NCBI RefSeq assembly: GCF_964340395.1
Contig: NC_135554.1
Coordinates: 18,638,092 to 18,670,591 of the forward strand
DNA: 32,500 nucleotides
Source of the DNA: Glandiceps talaboti
Lineage: Eukaryota; Hemichordata; Enteropneusta; Spengelidae
Direction: 5' to 3'
The translations under genes were made by a program, and so were the position numbers. How positions within the stretch are numbered: position 1 is the stretch's first letter; each line of letters opens with the position of its first letter. The notes under the pieces were generated by a model. That model did no database searches, was not told the origin of the DNA, and worked only from the letters and a program-made list of their open reading frames with translations. Positions 12,201 through 20,405 of this stretch are shown here, piece by piece.

Positions 12201-12201
12201 A
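3172..12201 (+). CDS. Secreted tectonin-like/8x sushi/fibrinogen-related lectin, 961 aa, 13 exons
   Basis: Spliced gene; exons: 3172-3219, 3709-3727, 4159-4779, 7017-7082, 7523-7708, 7901-8086, 8284-8469, 8666-8851, 9047-9232, 9529-9729, 10079-10258, 10387-10566, 11561-12201. Every junction is GT/AG; the exons sum to 2886 nt and stay in one frame to the TAA. Order: signal peptide (residues 1-20), four-repeat tectonin/tachylectin-like propeller (about 50-225), Thr/Pro linker (230-251), eight sushi domains (252-748), fibrinogen-related domain (749-961). After the first two junctions, all internal exons begin and end in phase 1, so domain exons can be duplicated or skipped without a frameshift. 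There is no membrane segment, so a secreted, multivalent recognition protein is the likely product. Each domain type is known in invertebrate or vertebrate immunity, but I know no named family with all three; function is inference. The oddest points are the weak donor after sushi 5 and the divergent FReD C-terminus. Confidence 0.85.
3709..3727 (+). CDS. Exon 2: 19-nt micro-exon completing the signal peptide
   Basis: Bounded by acttacag and gtacgt. It adds VTHGAG plus the first base of the next codon. It is needed for frame: exon 1 ends in phase 0 and exon 3 needs one leading base, which this exon provides (the split codon becomes GAA). The residues form a plausible cleavage region (THG|AG). 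Nineteen nucleotides is very short and easily missed by gene finders. Confidence 0.7.
4159..4779 (+). CDS. Exon 3: tachylectin-2/tectonin-like beta-propeller
   Basis: Encodes residues 23-229. After an acidic leader there are four repeats of about 40 residues from residue 55: each has a strand ending in PDG, DDG or PNG, then a Gly-Val/Ile strand (LVGV, LLGV, IVGV, LIGI), then a basic or aromatic strand, with a closing Trp (GKW in the first three, GPW in the last). This is the pattern of tectonin or tachylectin-2 blades, which bind GlcNAc/GalNAc or lipopolysaccharide in known members. Four repeats is fewer than the five of tachylectin-2 or six of tectonins. CC at residues 53-54 and Cys near the end could close the ring. 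Acceptor attctcag, donor gtaagt. Confidence 0.75.
4950..6640 (-). mobile_element. Decayed Penelope-like retroelement (RT + GIY-YIG), antisense in intron 3
   Basis: Minus-strand translation gives, in retroelement order but in broken frames: an RT-type segment with KDTKEVVKEM and LPDDTIFSFEVNAML (6420-6570, with a frameshift); GAAMGSQLSPTAAKFY (6001-6055), matching the RT 'MGSPLSP' motif; a YVDD catalytic box (5907-5935) preceded by an in-frame TGA; a FLDTKA segment (about 5775-5845); and a GIY-YIG nuclease stretch (about 5310-5445) containing IYQISC, FFIGESSRPLK and EEHKER, ending RGH. RT followed by GIY-YIG is the hallmark of Penelope-like elements. Stops and frameshifts show it is dead. The 3' end is unclear; an open frame to about 4950 on this strand may be its tail. 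It lies inside the host gene intron in the opposite orientation. Confidence 0.8.
7017..7082 (+). CDS. Exon 4: Thr/Pro linker
   Basis: Acceptor ttttag, donor gtaagg, 66 nt, phase 1 on both sides. It encodes a short linker rich in Pro, Thr, Val and Glu (EPVEPSILTTPG...PTTEAP). Clustered Thr and Pro suggest an O-glycosylated, extended hinge between the propeller and the sushi stalk. No cysteines. Confidence 0.75.
7328..7360 (+). other. G-rich tract with G-quadruplex potential
   Basis: In the intron before sushi 1, four or more runs of four to six G are separated by one to three bases (ggggggtggggg, gatggggtggggg). This satisfies the usual G-quadruplex pattern on the sense strand. It could influence splicing or replication, but nothing in the sequence shows a role. 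Confidence 0.5.
7523..7708 (+). CDS. Exon 5: sushi/CCP domain 1 (six-Cys, selectin type)
   Basis: 186 nt, phase 1-1, acceptor attgcag, donor gtaagt. It encodes one complete sushi domain (residues 252-313): N-terminal Cys, then VTC, TVC, FEC, KTC and a final FEC, with the conserved Gly-Lys-Trp before the last Cys. Ordinary sushi domains have four cysteines. The extra pair (VTC, TVC) matches the six-cysteine selectin subtype. This is the most diverged of the first five copies, with ECNDGASPSG where the others have C-N-G/V-G-F. Confidence 0.85.
7901..8086 (+). CDS. Exon 6: sushi/CCP domain 2
   Basis: 186 nt, phase 1-1, acceptor atttcag, donor gtaagt; residues 314-375. Same six-Cys layout as domain 1, with the motif NGGFSPSGTDTKTC and the closing segment GKWSRGKTFEC. 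Very close in sequence to domain 3, so the pair is recent. Confidence 0.85.
8284..8469 (+). CDS. Exon 7: sushi/CCP domain 3
   Basis: 186 nt, phase 1-1, acceptor atttcag, donor gtaagt; residues 376-437. Six cysteines plus the array motif NGGFSPSGTDTKTC; the last loop changes to GDNGEWSGDNSFEC. Differs from domain 2 mainly in this terminal loop. Confidence 0.85.
8666..8851 (+). CDS. Exon 8: sushi/CCP domain 4
   Basis: 186 nt, phase 1-1, acceptor atttcag, donor gtaagt; residues 438-499. Loop NVGFNPSGTNIKTC and terminal GKWNGDNSFKC show substitutions concentrated in the variable loops while the cysteines and Trp are kept. Confidence 0.85.
9047..9232 (+). CDS. Exon 9: sushi/CCP domain 5, weak splice donor
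   Basis: 186 nt, phase 1-1, residues 500-561; acceptor atttcag as in its siblings. The loop reads IAGFNPSGTNTKIC. The donor is GTCTGT instead of the GTAAGT found in copies 1 to 4, because the downstream intron is of different origin. If the donor is not used, translation runs into the intron and stops within about 30 codons. If the exon is skipped the frame is kept. Coding content is intact. Confidence 0.75.
9529..9729 (+). CDS. Exon 10: sushi/CCP domain 6, seven cysteines
   Basis: 201 nt, phase 1-1, acceptor attgcag, donor gtacta; residues 562-628. Unlike the other seven it is longer between the second and third Cys (CVNNGGEIASDLTADTVC) and has an extra Cys in FTCDCPHKPSG, giving an odd total of seven. 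An unpaired Cys could link chains or bind a partner domain. The ending GAWSGSDFSC is canonical. Confidence 0.8.
10079..10258 (+). CDS. Exon 11: sushi/CCP domain 7
   Basis: 180 nt, phase 1-1, acceptor tttacag, donor gtaagt; residues 629-688. Six cysteines with a shorter first loop (SCTGEPQPGTVC), DDGFKPSGVASRSC and the terminal GKWSGDGSFTC. Confidence 0.85.
10387..10566 (+). CDS. Exon 12: sushi/CCP domain 8
   Basis: 180 nt, phase 1-1, acceptor tttacag, donor gttagt; residues 689-748. Nearly the same as domain 7, with GGFKQSGVASRTC and GTWSGDGSFTC. Its donor differs from the partner's (gttagt against gtaagt). Confidence 0.85.
10719..10885. repeat. Compound microsatellite (CA)n-(ACAT)n
   Basis: About 22 bp of CA dinucleotides, a short agacagaca segment, then about 110 bp of ACAT tetranucleotides. 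It lies in the intron between sushi 8 and the FReD exon. The long open frames it creates on both strands (Tyr-Val-Cys-Met or Tyr-Ile-His-Thr repeats) are artefacts. Confidence 0.95.
11561..12201 (+). CDS. Exon 13: fibrinogen-related domain (FReD), C-terminal exon
   Basis: Acceptor catcacag; 213 residues (749-961) to TAA. N-terminal landmarks are SCADLKASG, GVYWVKPEG, VYCDM, RFDGSVDF, YKNGFG and GEFWLGLDKIHELT. The calcium-site pattern MDRDNDNN is at 894-901. The domain is intronless. The end diverges: the usual WWYxxCHxxNLNG is replaced by WWYRHNWYLCFLVNP, and two extra Cys (935, 952) give six (755, 784, 906, 923, 935, 952) instead of the usual four. The ligand pocket of ficolin/tachylectin-5-like lectins is built from this part, so specificity may differ. 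A Trp expected in GGWT is replaced (GGLVIHKR). Confidence 0.88.
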
Positions 12202-12340
12202 AGTAATCAGAAAACAGATAATCGCTATAACTAGGGACTATGCCTTGCTCACTCATTTGCATGCTATATGGGTGTAAGACACAACGTTGTGGAGATTAAT
12301 AAAACTATCCTGTAAAGGAAACACATATGAATGAAATAAA
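12197..12340 (+). terminator. Polyadenylation signals of the tectonin-sushi-FReD gene
   Basis: AATAAA occurs at 12197-12202 (overlapping the stop codon), 12298-12303 and 12335-12340. The first would place cleavage almost immediately after the stop; the later two suit a 3' UTR of roughly 115-160 nt. Confidence 0.55.
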
Positions 12341-12619
12341 GTGGTATAATGGGAATCAAGTCTAACGTGTCGTGTGTGTGTGACATTGCAAAGTATGCCA
12401 TTGTCTTGGAATTTCACTTCAGGAATGGAAATCGAAAAAACATGAAGCACTATAAGTCAATAATATGATATGCTTTTTTGTGTAAAGAAAGTTTCCTATC
12501 TGATATTCGTTTCCCATATCGTATCTAACTAGGACTGAGAAACGTTCACTTGATCTAACACTACTAGGCTAAGCTTGGAAACACGTCGGACAAGCAATGT
12601 CTCTCTCACCGTATTTGTG

Positions 12620-13430
12620 CTAAGTATTGCACCCAGTGTAACTAATATTGATAGATGAATAAATAAATACGGTAACTATAGAAACCAAATGTTTGATATA
12701 CTAATAATTTTAATTTTTAAGGATACTCATATCAATGTTGAAAACCACAAACAATTGCATTCAGTGCATAATAGAAAACGTCATGAAATGGTTGTATCGT
12801 ATTCGTATGTTTGTATATGTATCGCATTACGAACGTGTATGCTTATCATGATTTTTTTCTATTCTGCATGTCAATAGTTGGGCCTATGCTTGGTATAAAC
12901 AGGAAAGCTAAATACATTTTTTTTCATCATGGAAGACTCGTACAGAGATCAGACATTAGGAAAGATGTGTATTAAATCCTTGTTAACATTGGCACAAAGT
13001 TCGTGGTTATGGATTTGTAGCATTTAATCGTGTTAAGGATACGGTGTAGGTTGCTGTAAAACTCATTACAGCTTTATTTCTGTAGCAATGATTCGCCTTC
13101 TCGAACGCTTTTGAGCAAGGAGTTTTTAGTCTTTTAATAACTTTAATCAAATGAATATCGCATTATAGGTTACACATGATTGTTGTTGAAACTTGAAGTC
13201 ATAAAACAAATAATAAAAGCATCTCATCCGTAATACATCTGTCCCGAAATGCATTCACCAGATGTTCACCATATCTATTGCACGGTCACTTCTCTCTGAA
13301 ACAACAAAATGACATCACCAAAGTGGCCTGACAATCACACAGAACCCTGGATGATACACCCTACGTACACCTGTAAGATTTCATATCATTTAGACTGAAG
13401 TCGGCACTCAAAGTGTATTCCACTCTTATC
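12620..13430. repeat. Partial copy 0 of the large duplicated block
   Basis: Matches the first ~750 bp of the block at 13873-17420, with clearly more divergence than copies 1 and 2 show to each other. Shared landmarks include 'ggtaactat-gaaaccaaat', 'agagatcag-aattaggaaagatgtgtattaaatcc', 'ctgtcccgaaatgcattcaccagatgttcacc' and 'aaagtggcctgacaa' (pieces of each). Similarity stops just before the microsatellite cluster at 13459. No gene seen. Confidence 0.85.
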
Positions 13431-13458
13431 CTACATTGAAATATTTATCTCGCCCCTT

Positions 13459-13695
13459 ATACATACATACATACATACATACATACATACATACATACAT
13501 ACATACATACATACGTACGTACGTACGTACGTACGTGCGTACATGTATGCATCCATCTATGCATTCACACACACACACACACACACACATACATACACAC
13601 ACGCACGCACACACATACGCATGCATACACGCAGACTTGCATGCTTACACGCAGCATGCATGCATGCATGCAAACATATACATACATACATACAT

Positions 13696-13754
<59 letters not shown>

Positions 13755-13820
13755 TACATACATACATACTACATACATACATACATACATACATACATAC
13801 ATACATACATACATACATGA
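13459..13820. repeat. Compound microsatellite cluster (ACAT, ACGT, CA, GCAT, GACA)
   Basis: Consecutive tracts: ACAT (13459-13513), ACGT (13513-13545), CA with ACGC variants (13565-13620), GCATGCAT (about 13653-13670), GACA (13697-13753) and ACAT (13753-13817). It sits exactly between partial copy 0 and full copy 1 of the large duplication. The open frames across it are low-complexity artefacts. Confidence 0.95.
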
Positions 13821-15680
13821 ACACACACGCAAACGCACATAAATTATGCAATTTCCCTTGATTATAGCAATACTGTACCTCATTTGTGTACTGCATCCAG
13901 TGTAAATATTAGTGATAGATAAATACGGTAACTATGGAAACCAAATATTCGATAAAATTTTAATTTTTGACGATACTTATATCAACAACAAACAGTCGCA
14001 TTCAGTGAATAATACAAAATATCGTGACATCATTGTATCGTATATTTGTATAGGTATCGAATTACTGACTTTTACGTTTACCATGTTTTTTTTTCTATTT
14101 TATATATCAATATAGTTAGGTCTATGCTAGGTATCAAAGGGAACGTTAAAATACGTTTTTTTTGTCACCATGTAAGACACATACAGAGATCAGAAATTAG
14201 GAAAGATGTGTATTAAATCCTGGTTACGAATGACACGAAATTCGTGGTTATGGACTTGTAGCATTTAATAATGTTAAGGATAGGGTGTAGGTTGCACCAA
14301 AACTAAGCTACAGCGGAGTATATTTTCAAGTGTTTTGAGCTTTTAGTCACATTTACATTTAACAACTTTAATCATGAGTATCGAATTATAGGTTTCACAC
14401 ATGAGTACTGTTGTTGAAAACTTGAAGTCATATTTAACAATTCAGTAATAGAAGTCTCTCTTCCGTAATATATCTGTCCCGAAATGCATTCACCAGATGT
14501 TCACCCTATCAATTGTAAATTCATTTCTCCGAAGCAATAAAATGACGTCACAAAAGTGGCCTGACAACAAAAACAGAACCCTGGATGATACACTAGTAAG
14601 ATTTTTCATATAATTCAGACTGAAGTCAGAACTCGAAGTATATTCCGCTCTAAGCTACCGATAGCACAATATGTTGTGTTGCGATCGGAAAACATTTGTT
14701 GCGTGAGTGTATACTAGTGTGTTACGACGACCAGTCCTATCTACTTGTGACCCGGCCCTGTCTGCAGATATTAAATCAGGTAATGTGTTTAATATTGTAG
14801 TTTTAATTTTGTACTTTGAAAATTGATACTGACGTGACTCCTATTCTGAAGAACTTTACAGAACTATTCCATAAGTAATATATATATTTGTTACAAATCA
14901 TGAGATGAAACCATTCTATAAAACGATGACAAAATACCATTAATGATATAAGAAAAAACATTCTACACTCAGAGAAACTTACTTTTTAATATAATTTGTA
15001 CTCTCCCTACCATAACTATACGTGATTTAGTTAGTCTGTAAAAAAATCCTGCTCTGATCAAAGTAATATCTTCAAATTGTGATCAATTGTGTTTTCGATA
15101 ACAATCCTTCAGAAAATGAGGTGCGTAAATTTAAGAACGTAGAAAGCGGATTTTATATAGATATCTTTGTATTTTCAAAAATTGGTTCGCCCCATATGAC
15201 GAATTACTTATTTATTAGAATAGCGCTGCCATGACAGTTGCGATGACGGGTGAGGAAGACAATTATTATACGGGACGTTTACGAATACTAAGTGTACAAA
15301 TGTAGGCTGTACTTTTCTTGGTAGTCTATGTCAGTGAAAGCAGGGGTTTCGTTTGAAGTTGACTAAACTATTTTTTTCACAATCATAGCAAATGACAAGT
15401 GAAAATATTTTAACGAACTCAGCAAGAGCATTATACACACCAAATGTCAAGCAAAACTCGCCAAAAAATGGTGAAAATAAAACTACACCCCAACATGTGA
15501 ATAACTTTTCAAAAGAAATTTATAAAATATGATTTTTTTATCAACAATACCACACAATTTGCCAAAATATGACAAGACAGATACCATCTCATTGTCATGA
15601 CCAAATTATTAAAGTATTATACTCTAGGAGTTGTTGCTTTAAATAAATGTTACCATTTACGTCAACGGAATCTACCAGTT

Positions 15681-15760
15681 GAGTCTTTCGCTCAGCTATC
15701 TAGAGCACTCTGGTATAGTATGTATTCAGGAAACGTGGGGTCGACTCCCACTCGTGTCAC
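15681..15760 (+). repeat. tRNA-derived SINE-like segment, copy 1
   Basis: Box A-like 'cgctcagctatctagagcac' resembles a tRNA D arm; 'gtggggtcgactcccac' forms a perfect 5-bp T stem with a seven-base loop close to a B box. The acceptor stem does not pair well and the anticodon arm is poor, so this is not a working tRNA. A SINE head or tRNA pseudogene is likely. It is repeated at 19667-19746. Confidence 0.65.
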
Positions 15761-16141
15761 TTTTCTTTCCTCGATTTCACTTCACGTCATATATATTACT
15801 CCAGGAAACACAAGTTGTTGTTTTTTTAATTCGTTGTTACCCTCATGATGTTGGTCTCATGAATCCGTACTTTAACGATTCAGGTTTATGTGCTTGGCCT
15901 GTTTCTTTTCCCCATGTCTGGCGATGTGATTGCTCTTGCCAGATTTCCCACATGATATGTTGAGCATCCCATCCATGTTTAAGGATGACGATATGACGCA
16001 CAGTGTACAGTATTGCAATTGATAGTGTACAAGAGAATCTTACACGTAGATAAAGTATAGTAAACGTATGATAATATACATATTATTGATATGGCTTGCA
16101 CTATATGACAATTTAAGTAAACATGACTTGGTGTTTTCTAG

Positions 16142-16232
16142 GGTATCTTTTATATTCTATGCTGGGGATGGGCTAATTTATCAACTACAAGTAATACCAA
16201 GCCTTCCACAAATGGCAGATCTAGAGGGCGAG
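16142..16232 (+). other. Exon-like 91-bp segment, copy 1
   Basis: Bounded by gtgttttctag and gtaaat, with an uninterrupted frame (30 codons plus one base) that is also open in the second copy (20156-20246). An ATG at 16212 in another frame gives MADLEGE up to the donor. No transcript partner or domain is recognised, so it may be a 5' exon of an unknown RNA or chance. Confidence 0.25.
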
Positions 16233-16298
16233 GTAAATTAAACGAGTATTTATGAGCAAAAGTTGTCTATTAAATAATAAACCAATAGGCTATGTATC

Positions 16299-16300
<2 letters not shown>

Positions 16301-16379
<79 letters not shown>
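16301..16379. repeat. (AT)n microsatellite, copy 1
   Basis: About 79 bp of pure AT dinucleotides, followed by a short CA-rich segment (acacacaaacacac). It is the counterpart of the tract at 20320-20402 in copy 2, which starts with GT repeats instead. Confidence 0.95.
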
Positions 16380-16390
<11 letters not shown>

Positions 16391-17420
16391 ACACACATAT
16401 GTAATGGTAAAACACTACTTCGTCAAGGTAACTTTAACTTCCAGACTCGAATCACTAGATATACAGAACTATGTTAGAGTAAAACATCAAGACTGACATA
16501 AACTTAAGTTTTATGATATGATCCTCTACAATGTAATCATATCTAGTGATATAATGATAAACACATATATATGCTAGTGGTATCAGGTTAATATCACATT
16601 AATTGTATTTCCTCTAAACACATATCGAAATTCAATTTTCTGTTCTCCATATGCAACCAAGGAGGTACAACTGGGATGCAATTACTGAATTATTGATAAC
16701 TACATCCTTTCTGGAAGTGGTAGGAAATAAGATAACCTCGAACTTTCGTAAACAATTAATTATCAAGTGCACAGTTTTAATGAATGAGATGTAAAGTTAC
16801 TTGCTATGCATTGTAATTTGATTGAGTAAAAAGTCCCTACATCCCGAACCTTTCACATACCATATGCAAAAGCTGAATCAATTAACTGAAACACATTTAG
16901 TGTAATGGTCATATTTTTAAGACAACCGGAAATCTGTGCAAGGCACTGCCAGTTTTTTTGTTAAGATGAACATATCAGTAATGACACATGAATAAGAATA
17001 TTAAACTCTGCTTAACAATTTCAATCCTTGTCAATCCATAAATGGACTTAATCTTTTAATGCATAATTAAAATGTTGATGTTCACTGACAAAATAATGAC
17101 CAGCGATGTTACGTGTATAATTATCTCTAGGTTTTGAGTATCATGCAATATGGATTTCCAGAACAATTACGTTCATATAAAGTTCATGAATCTAACATCT
17201 CTAGACCATAGTAGTTTTCCGCTGTGATAACGTAAACAGAAGTGCCGCTTTGAATTTAAAATACAATGAAATAACTATAAACATGTCATGTGCATGTTCT
17301 TCCATGCAGTTTTCTCGAAACATATCCTTCGCAATATTTAAAGGGCAACAAAAGCGAGACTGAATTCATCTTAGCTGCATTTCTTTATGCTGAGGAACTC
17401 ACACAAAATTATTTTCACCA

Positions 17421-17952
17421 GTTCTTTATCGATGGTCTCTCTAAAGTATAGATTTAAACAGTGGAAAATCTGGCTTAGAAGAGATCTTCTGTACACTGGA
17501 GTGAGGTATTTTTGGAAACAAAGAAATAAAGCTAGGAGAGTATTATCTCTTTAAACAATAGCCTCAGCCTTGTTAGGGCAAGGGTCTCTGTTCCGTACAA
17601 CTCGTCCTCTCCCAGAAAGCGTTCATTCATGCCATATCTATACCTGAGGGGGGGGGGGGACTACTCCCCTTATTTGAATATACATATATGTGCCGCCCTT
17701 TATGTGCCACCCTTTGGGTGCGTTTTCTACTCCCTTGGTCTAAAATGGGGTCCACTTTGCGTTATTTTTTAATTTCAAATGTGGTCCATTTTCCTTTACC
17801 AACTCATAATTACCATTCATTGCCCCAAATGTTGCCTCCCAAAGAAAATGTATTTTCTCTAAACTTTCAGCTTTTACAAACCTGTAATGGTCTAAAATGG
17901 GGTCTGGGGTTTCCAGCACTGGCCACACACCCTATCAGAGCTGGCCACTGGT
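17421..17952. other. Spacer between the two large duplicate copies
   Basis: About 530 bp of unique sequence with an 11-base G run near 17650. An open frame at 17688-18179 spans the copy 2 boundary and has no domain, so it is not a gene. No inverted repeats are seen at the junctions. The jump into copy 2 after 'gagctggccactggta' is abrupt. Confidence 0.7.
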
Positions 17953-19666
17953 ACGATACTTATATCAACAACAAACAGTCGCATTCAGTGAATAATACAA
18001 AACATCGTGACATCGTTGTATCGTATACTTGTATAGGTATCGAATTACTGACTTTTACGTTTATCATGTTTTTTTCTATTTTATATGTCAATATAGTTAG
18101 GTCTATGCTAGGTATCAAAGGGAACGTTAAAATACATTTTTTGTCATCATGGAAGACACATACAGAGATCAGAAATTAGGAAAGATGTGTATTAAATCCT
18201 GGTTACGAATGACACGAAATTCGTGGTTATGGACTTGTAGCATTTAATAATGTTAAGGATAGGGTGTAGGTTGCACCAAAACTAAGCTACAGCGGAGTAT
18301 ATTTTAAAGTGCTTTGAGTTTTTAGTCACATTTACATTTAACAACTTTAATCAAATGAATATCGAATTATAGGTTTCACACATGAGTACTGTTGTTGAAA
18401 ACTTGAAGTCATATTTAACAATTCAGTAATAGAAGTCTCTCTTCCGTAATATATCTGTCCCGAAATGCATTCACCAGATGTTCACCCTATCAATTGTAAA
18501 TTCATTTCTCCGAAACAATAAAATGACGTCACCAAAGTGGCCTGACAACAAAAACAGAACCTTGGATGATACACTAGTAAGATTTTTCATATAATTCAGA
18601 CAAGTCAGAACTCGAAGTATATTCCGCTCTAAGCTGTCGATAGCAGGATTAGTTGTGTTGCGACCGGAACACATTTGTTGTGTGAGTGTATACTAGTGTG
18701 TTACGACAACCAGTCTTATCTACTTGTGACCCGGCCCTGTCTGCAGATATTAAATCAGGTAATGTGTTTAATATTGTAGTTTTAATTTTGTACTTTGAAA
18801 ATTGATACTGACGTGACTCTGATTCTGAAGAACTTTACAGAACTATTCCATAAGTAATATATATATTTGTTATAAATCATGAGATGAAACCGTTCTATAA
18901 AACGATGACAAAATACCATTAATGATATAAGAAAAAACATTCTACACTCAGAGAAACTTACTTTTTAGTATAATTTGTACTCTCCCTACCATAACTATAC
19001 GTGATTTAGTTAGTCTGTAAAAAGATTCCTGCTCTGATCAAAGTAATATCTCCAAATTGTGATCAATTGTGTTTTCGATAACAATCCTTCAAAAAATGAG
19101 GTGAGTAAAGTTAAGAACGTAGAAAGCGGATTTTATATAGATATCTTTGTATTTTCAAAAACTGGTTCGCCCCATACGACGAATTGCTTGTTTATTAGAA
19201 TAGCGCTGCCATGACAGTTGCGATGACGGGTGAGGAAGACAATTATCATAGGGGACGTTTACGAATACTCTGTGTACTAATGTAGGCTGTACTTTTCTTG
19301 GTAGTCTATGTCAGAGAAAGCAGGGGTTTCGTTTGAAGTTGCAATTGACTAAACTATTTTTTTCACAATCATAGCAAATGACAAGTGAAAACATTTTAAC
19401 GAACTCAGCAAGAGCATTATACACACCAAATGTCAAGCAAAACTCGCCAAAAAATGTTGAAAATAAAACTACACCCCAACATGTGAATAACTTTTCAAAT
19501 GAAATTTATAAAATATGATTTTTTAATCAACAATACCACACAATTTTCCAAAATATGACAAGACAGATACCATCCCATTGTCATGACCAAATTATTAAAG
19601 TATTATACTCTAGGAGTTGTTGCTATAAATAAATGTTACCATTTTCGTCAACGGAATCTACCAGTT

Positions 19667-19746
19667 GAGTCTTTCGCTCAGCTATCTAGAGCACTCTGGT
19701 GTAGTATGTATTCAGGAAACGTGGGGTCGACTCCCACTCGTGTCAC
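19667..19746 (+). repeat. tRNA-derived SINE-like segment, copy 2
   Basis: Same box A and B arms as at 15681-15760, with a single-base change (tggtgtag for tggtatag). It was carried along by the large duplication, so it is not an independent insertion. Confidence 0.65.
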
Positions 19747-20155
19747 TTTTCTTTCCTCGATTTCACTTCTATTCATATATATTACTCCAGGAAAAACGTG
19801 TTTTTTTAATTCGTTGTTACCCTCATGATGTTGGTCTCATGAGTCCGTACTTTAACGATTCAGGTTTATGTGCTTGGCCTGTTCCCTTTTCCCCATGTCT
19901 GGCAATATGATTGCTCTTGCCAGATTTCCCATATGATATGTTGAGCATCCCATCCATGTTTAAGGATGACGATATGACGCACAGTGTACAGTATTGCAAT
20001 TGATAGTAGTGTAGAAGAGAATCTTACACATAGATAAAGTACGGTTCATAGGTTCTACTTGCTGGGGCAGTTACAGCTACATAAAGTAAACGTATTATTG
20101 ATGTGGCTTGCACTATGTGACAATTTAAGTAAACACATGACTTGGTGTTTTCTAG

Positions 20156-20246
20156 GGTATCTTTTATATTCTATGCTGGGGATGGGCTACTTTATCAACT
20201 ACAAGTATTACAAAGCCTTCCACAAATGGCAGATCTAGAGGGCGAG
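20156..20246 (+). other. Exon-like 91-bp segment, copy 2
   Basis: Same acceptor, donor and open frame as 16142-16232. Two substitutions (Asn to Thr, Asn to Ile in the open frame) leave the frame open. Confidence 0.25.
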
Positions 20247-20315
20247 GTAAATTAAACGAGTATTTATGAGCAAAAGTTGTCTATAAAATAATAAACCAAT
20301 AGGCTATGTATTAAT

Positions 20316-20318
<3 letters not shown>

Positions 20319-20402
<84 letters not shown>
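20319..20402. repeat. (GT)n-(AT)n microsatellite, copy 2
   Basis: A short GT run followed by about 75 bp of AT dinucleotides. It is the counterpart of the copy 1 tract. Confidence 0.95.

Positions 20403-20405
<3 letters not shown>

Larger units (their letters stand above)
13873..17420. repeat. Large duplicated block, copy 1 (~3.5 kb)
   Basis: Matches 17953-21391 at an offset of about 3.97-3.98 kb along almost its whole length, with few substitutions and several small indels. Copy 1 extends about 80 bp further at its 5' end. It contains no long coding frame, but includes a tRNA-derived SINE-like segment, an (AT)n tract and an exon-like 91-bp segment, listed separately. No terminal inverted repeats or target-site duplication are evident, so tandem segmental duplication is the simplest explanation. 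Confidence 0.92.

Noticed and set aside
15681-15760. Functional tRNA gene
   Set aside because: T arm and D arm are recognisable, but the acceptor stem pairs poorly and the anticodon arm is not a proper five-pair stem.
17688-18179. 163-codon plus-strand frame
   Set aside because: It crosses the boundary of duplicate copy 2, and the corresponding sequence in copy 1 is not open upstream. Composition does not look coding.
19837-19870. ctcatgagtccgtactttaacga resembles part of a hammerhead ribozyme core
   Set aside because: The core needs CTGATGA and GAAA; here both are altered (CTCATGA, GATT), and no stems I and III pair around it. Copy 1 (tcatgaatccgt) is even less similar.
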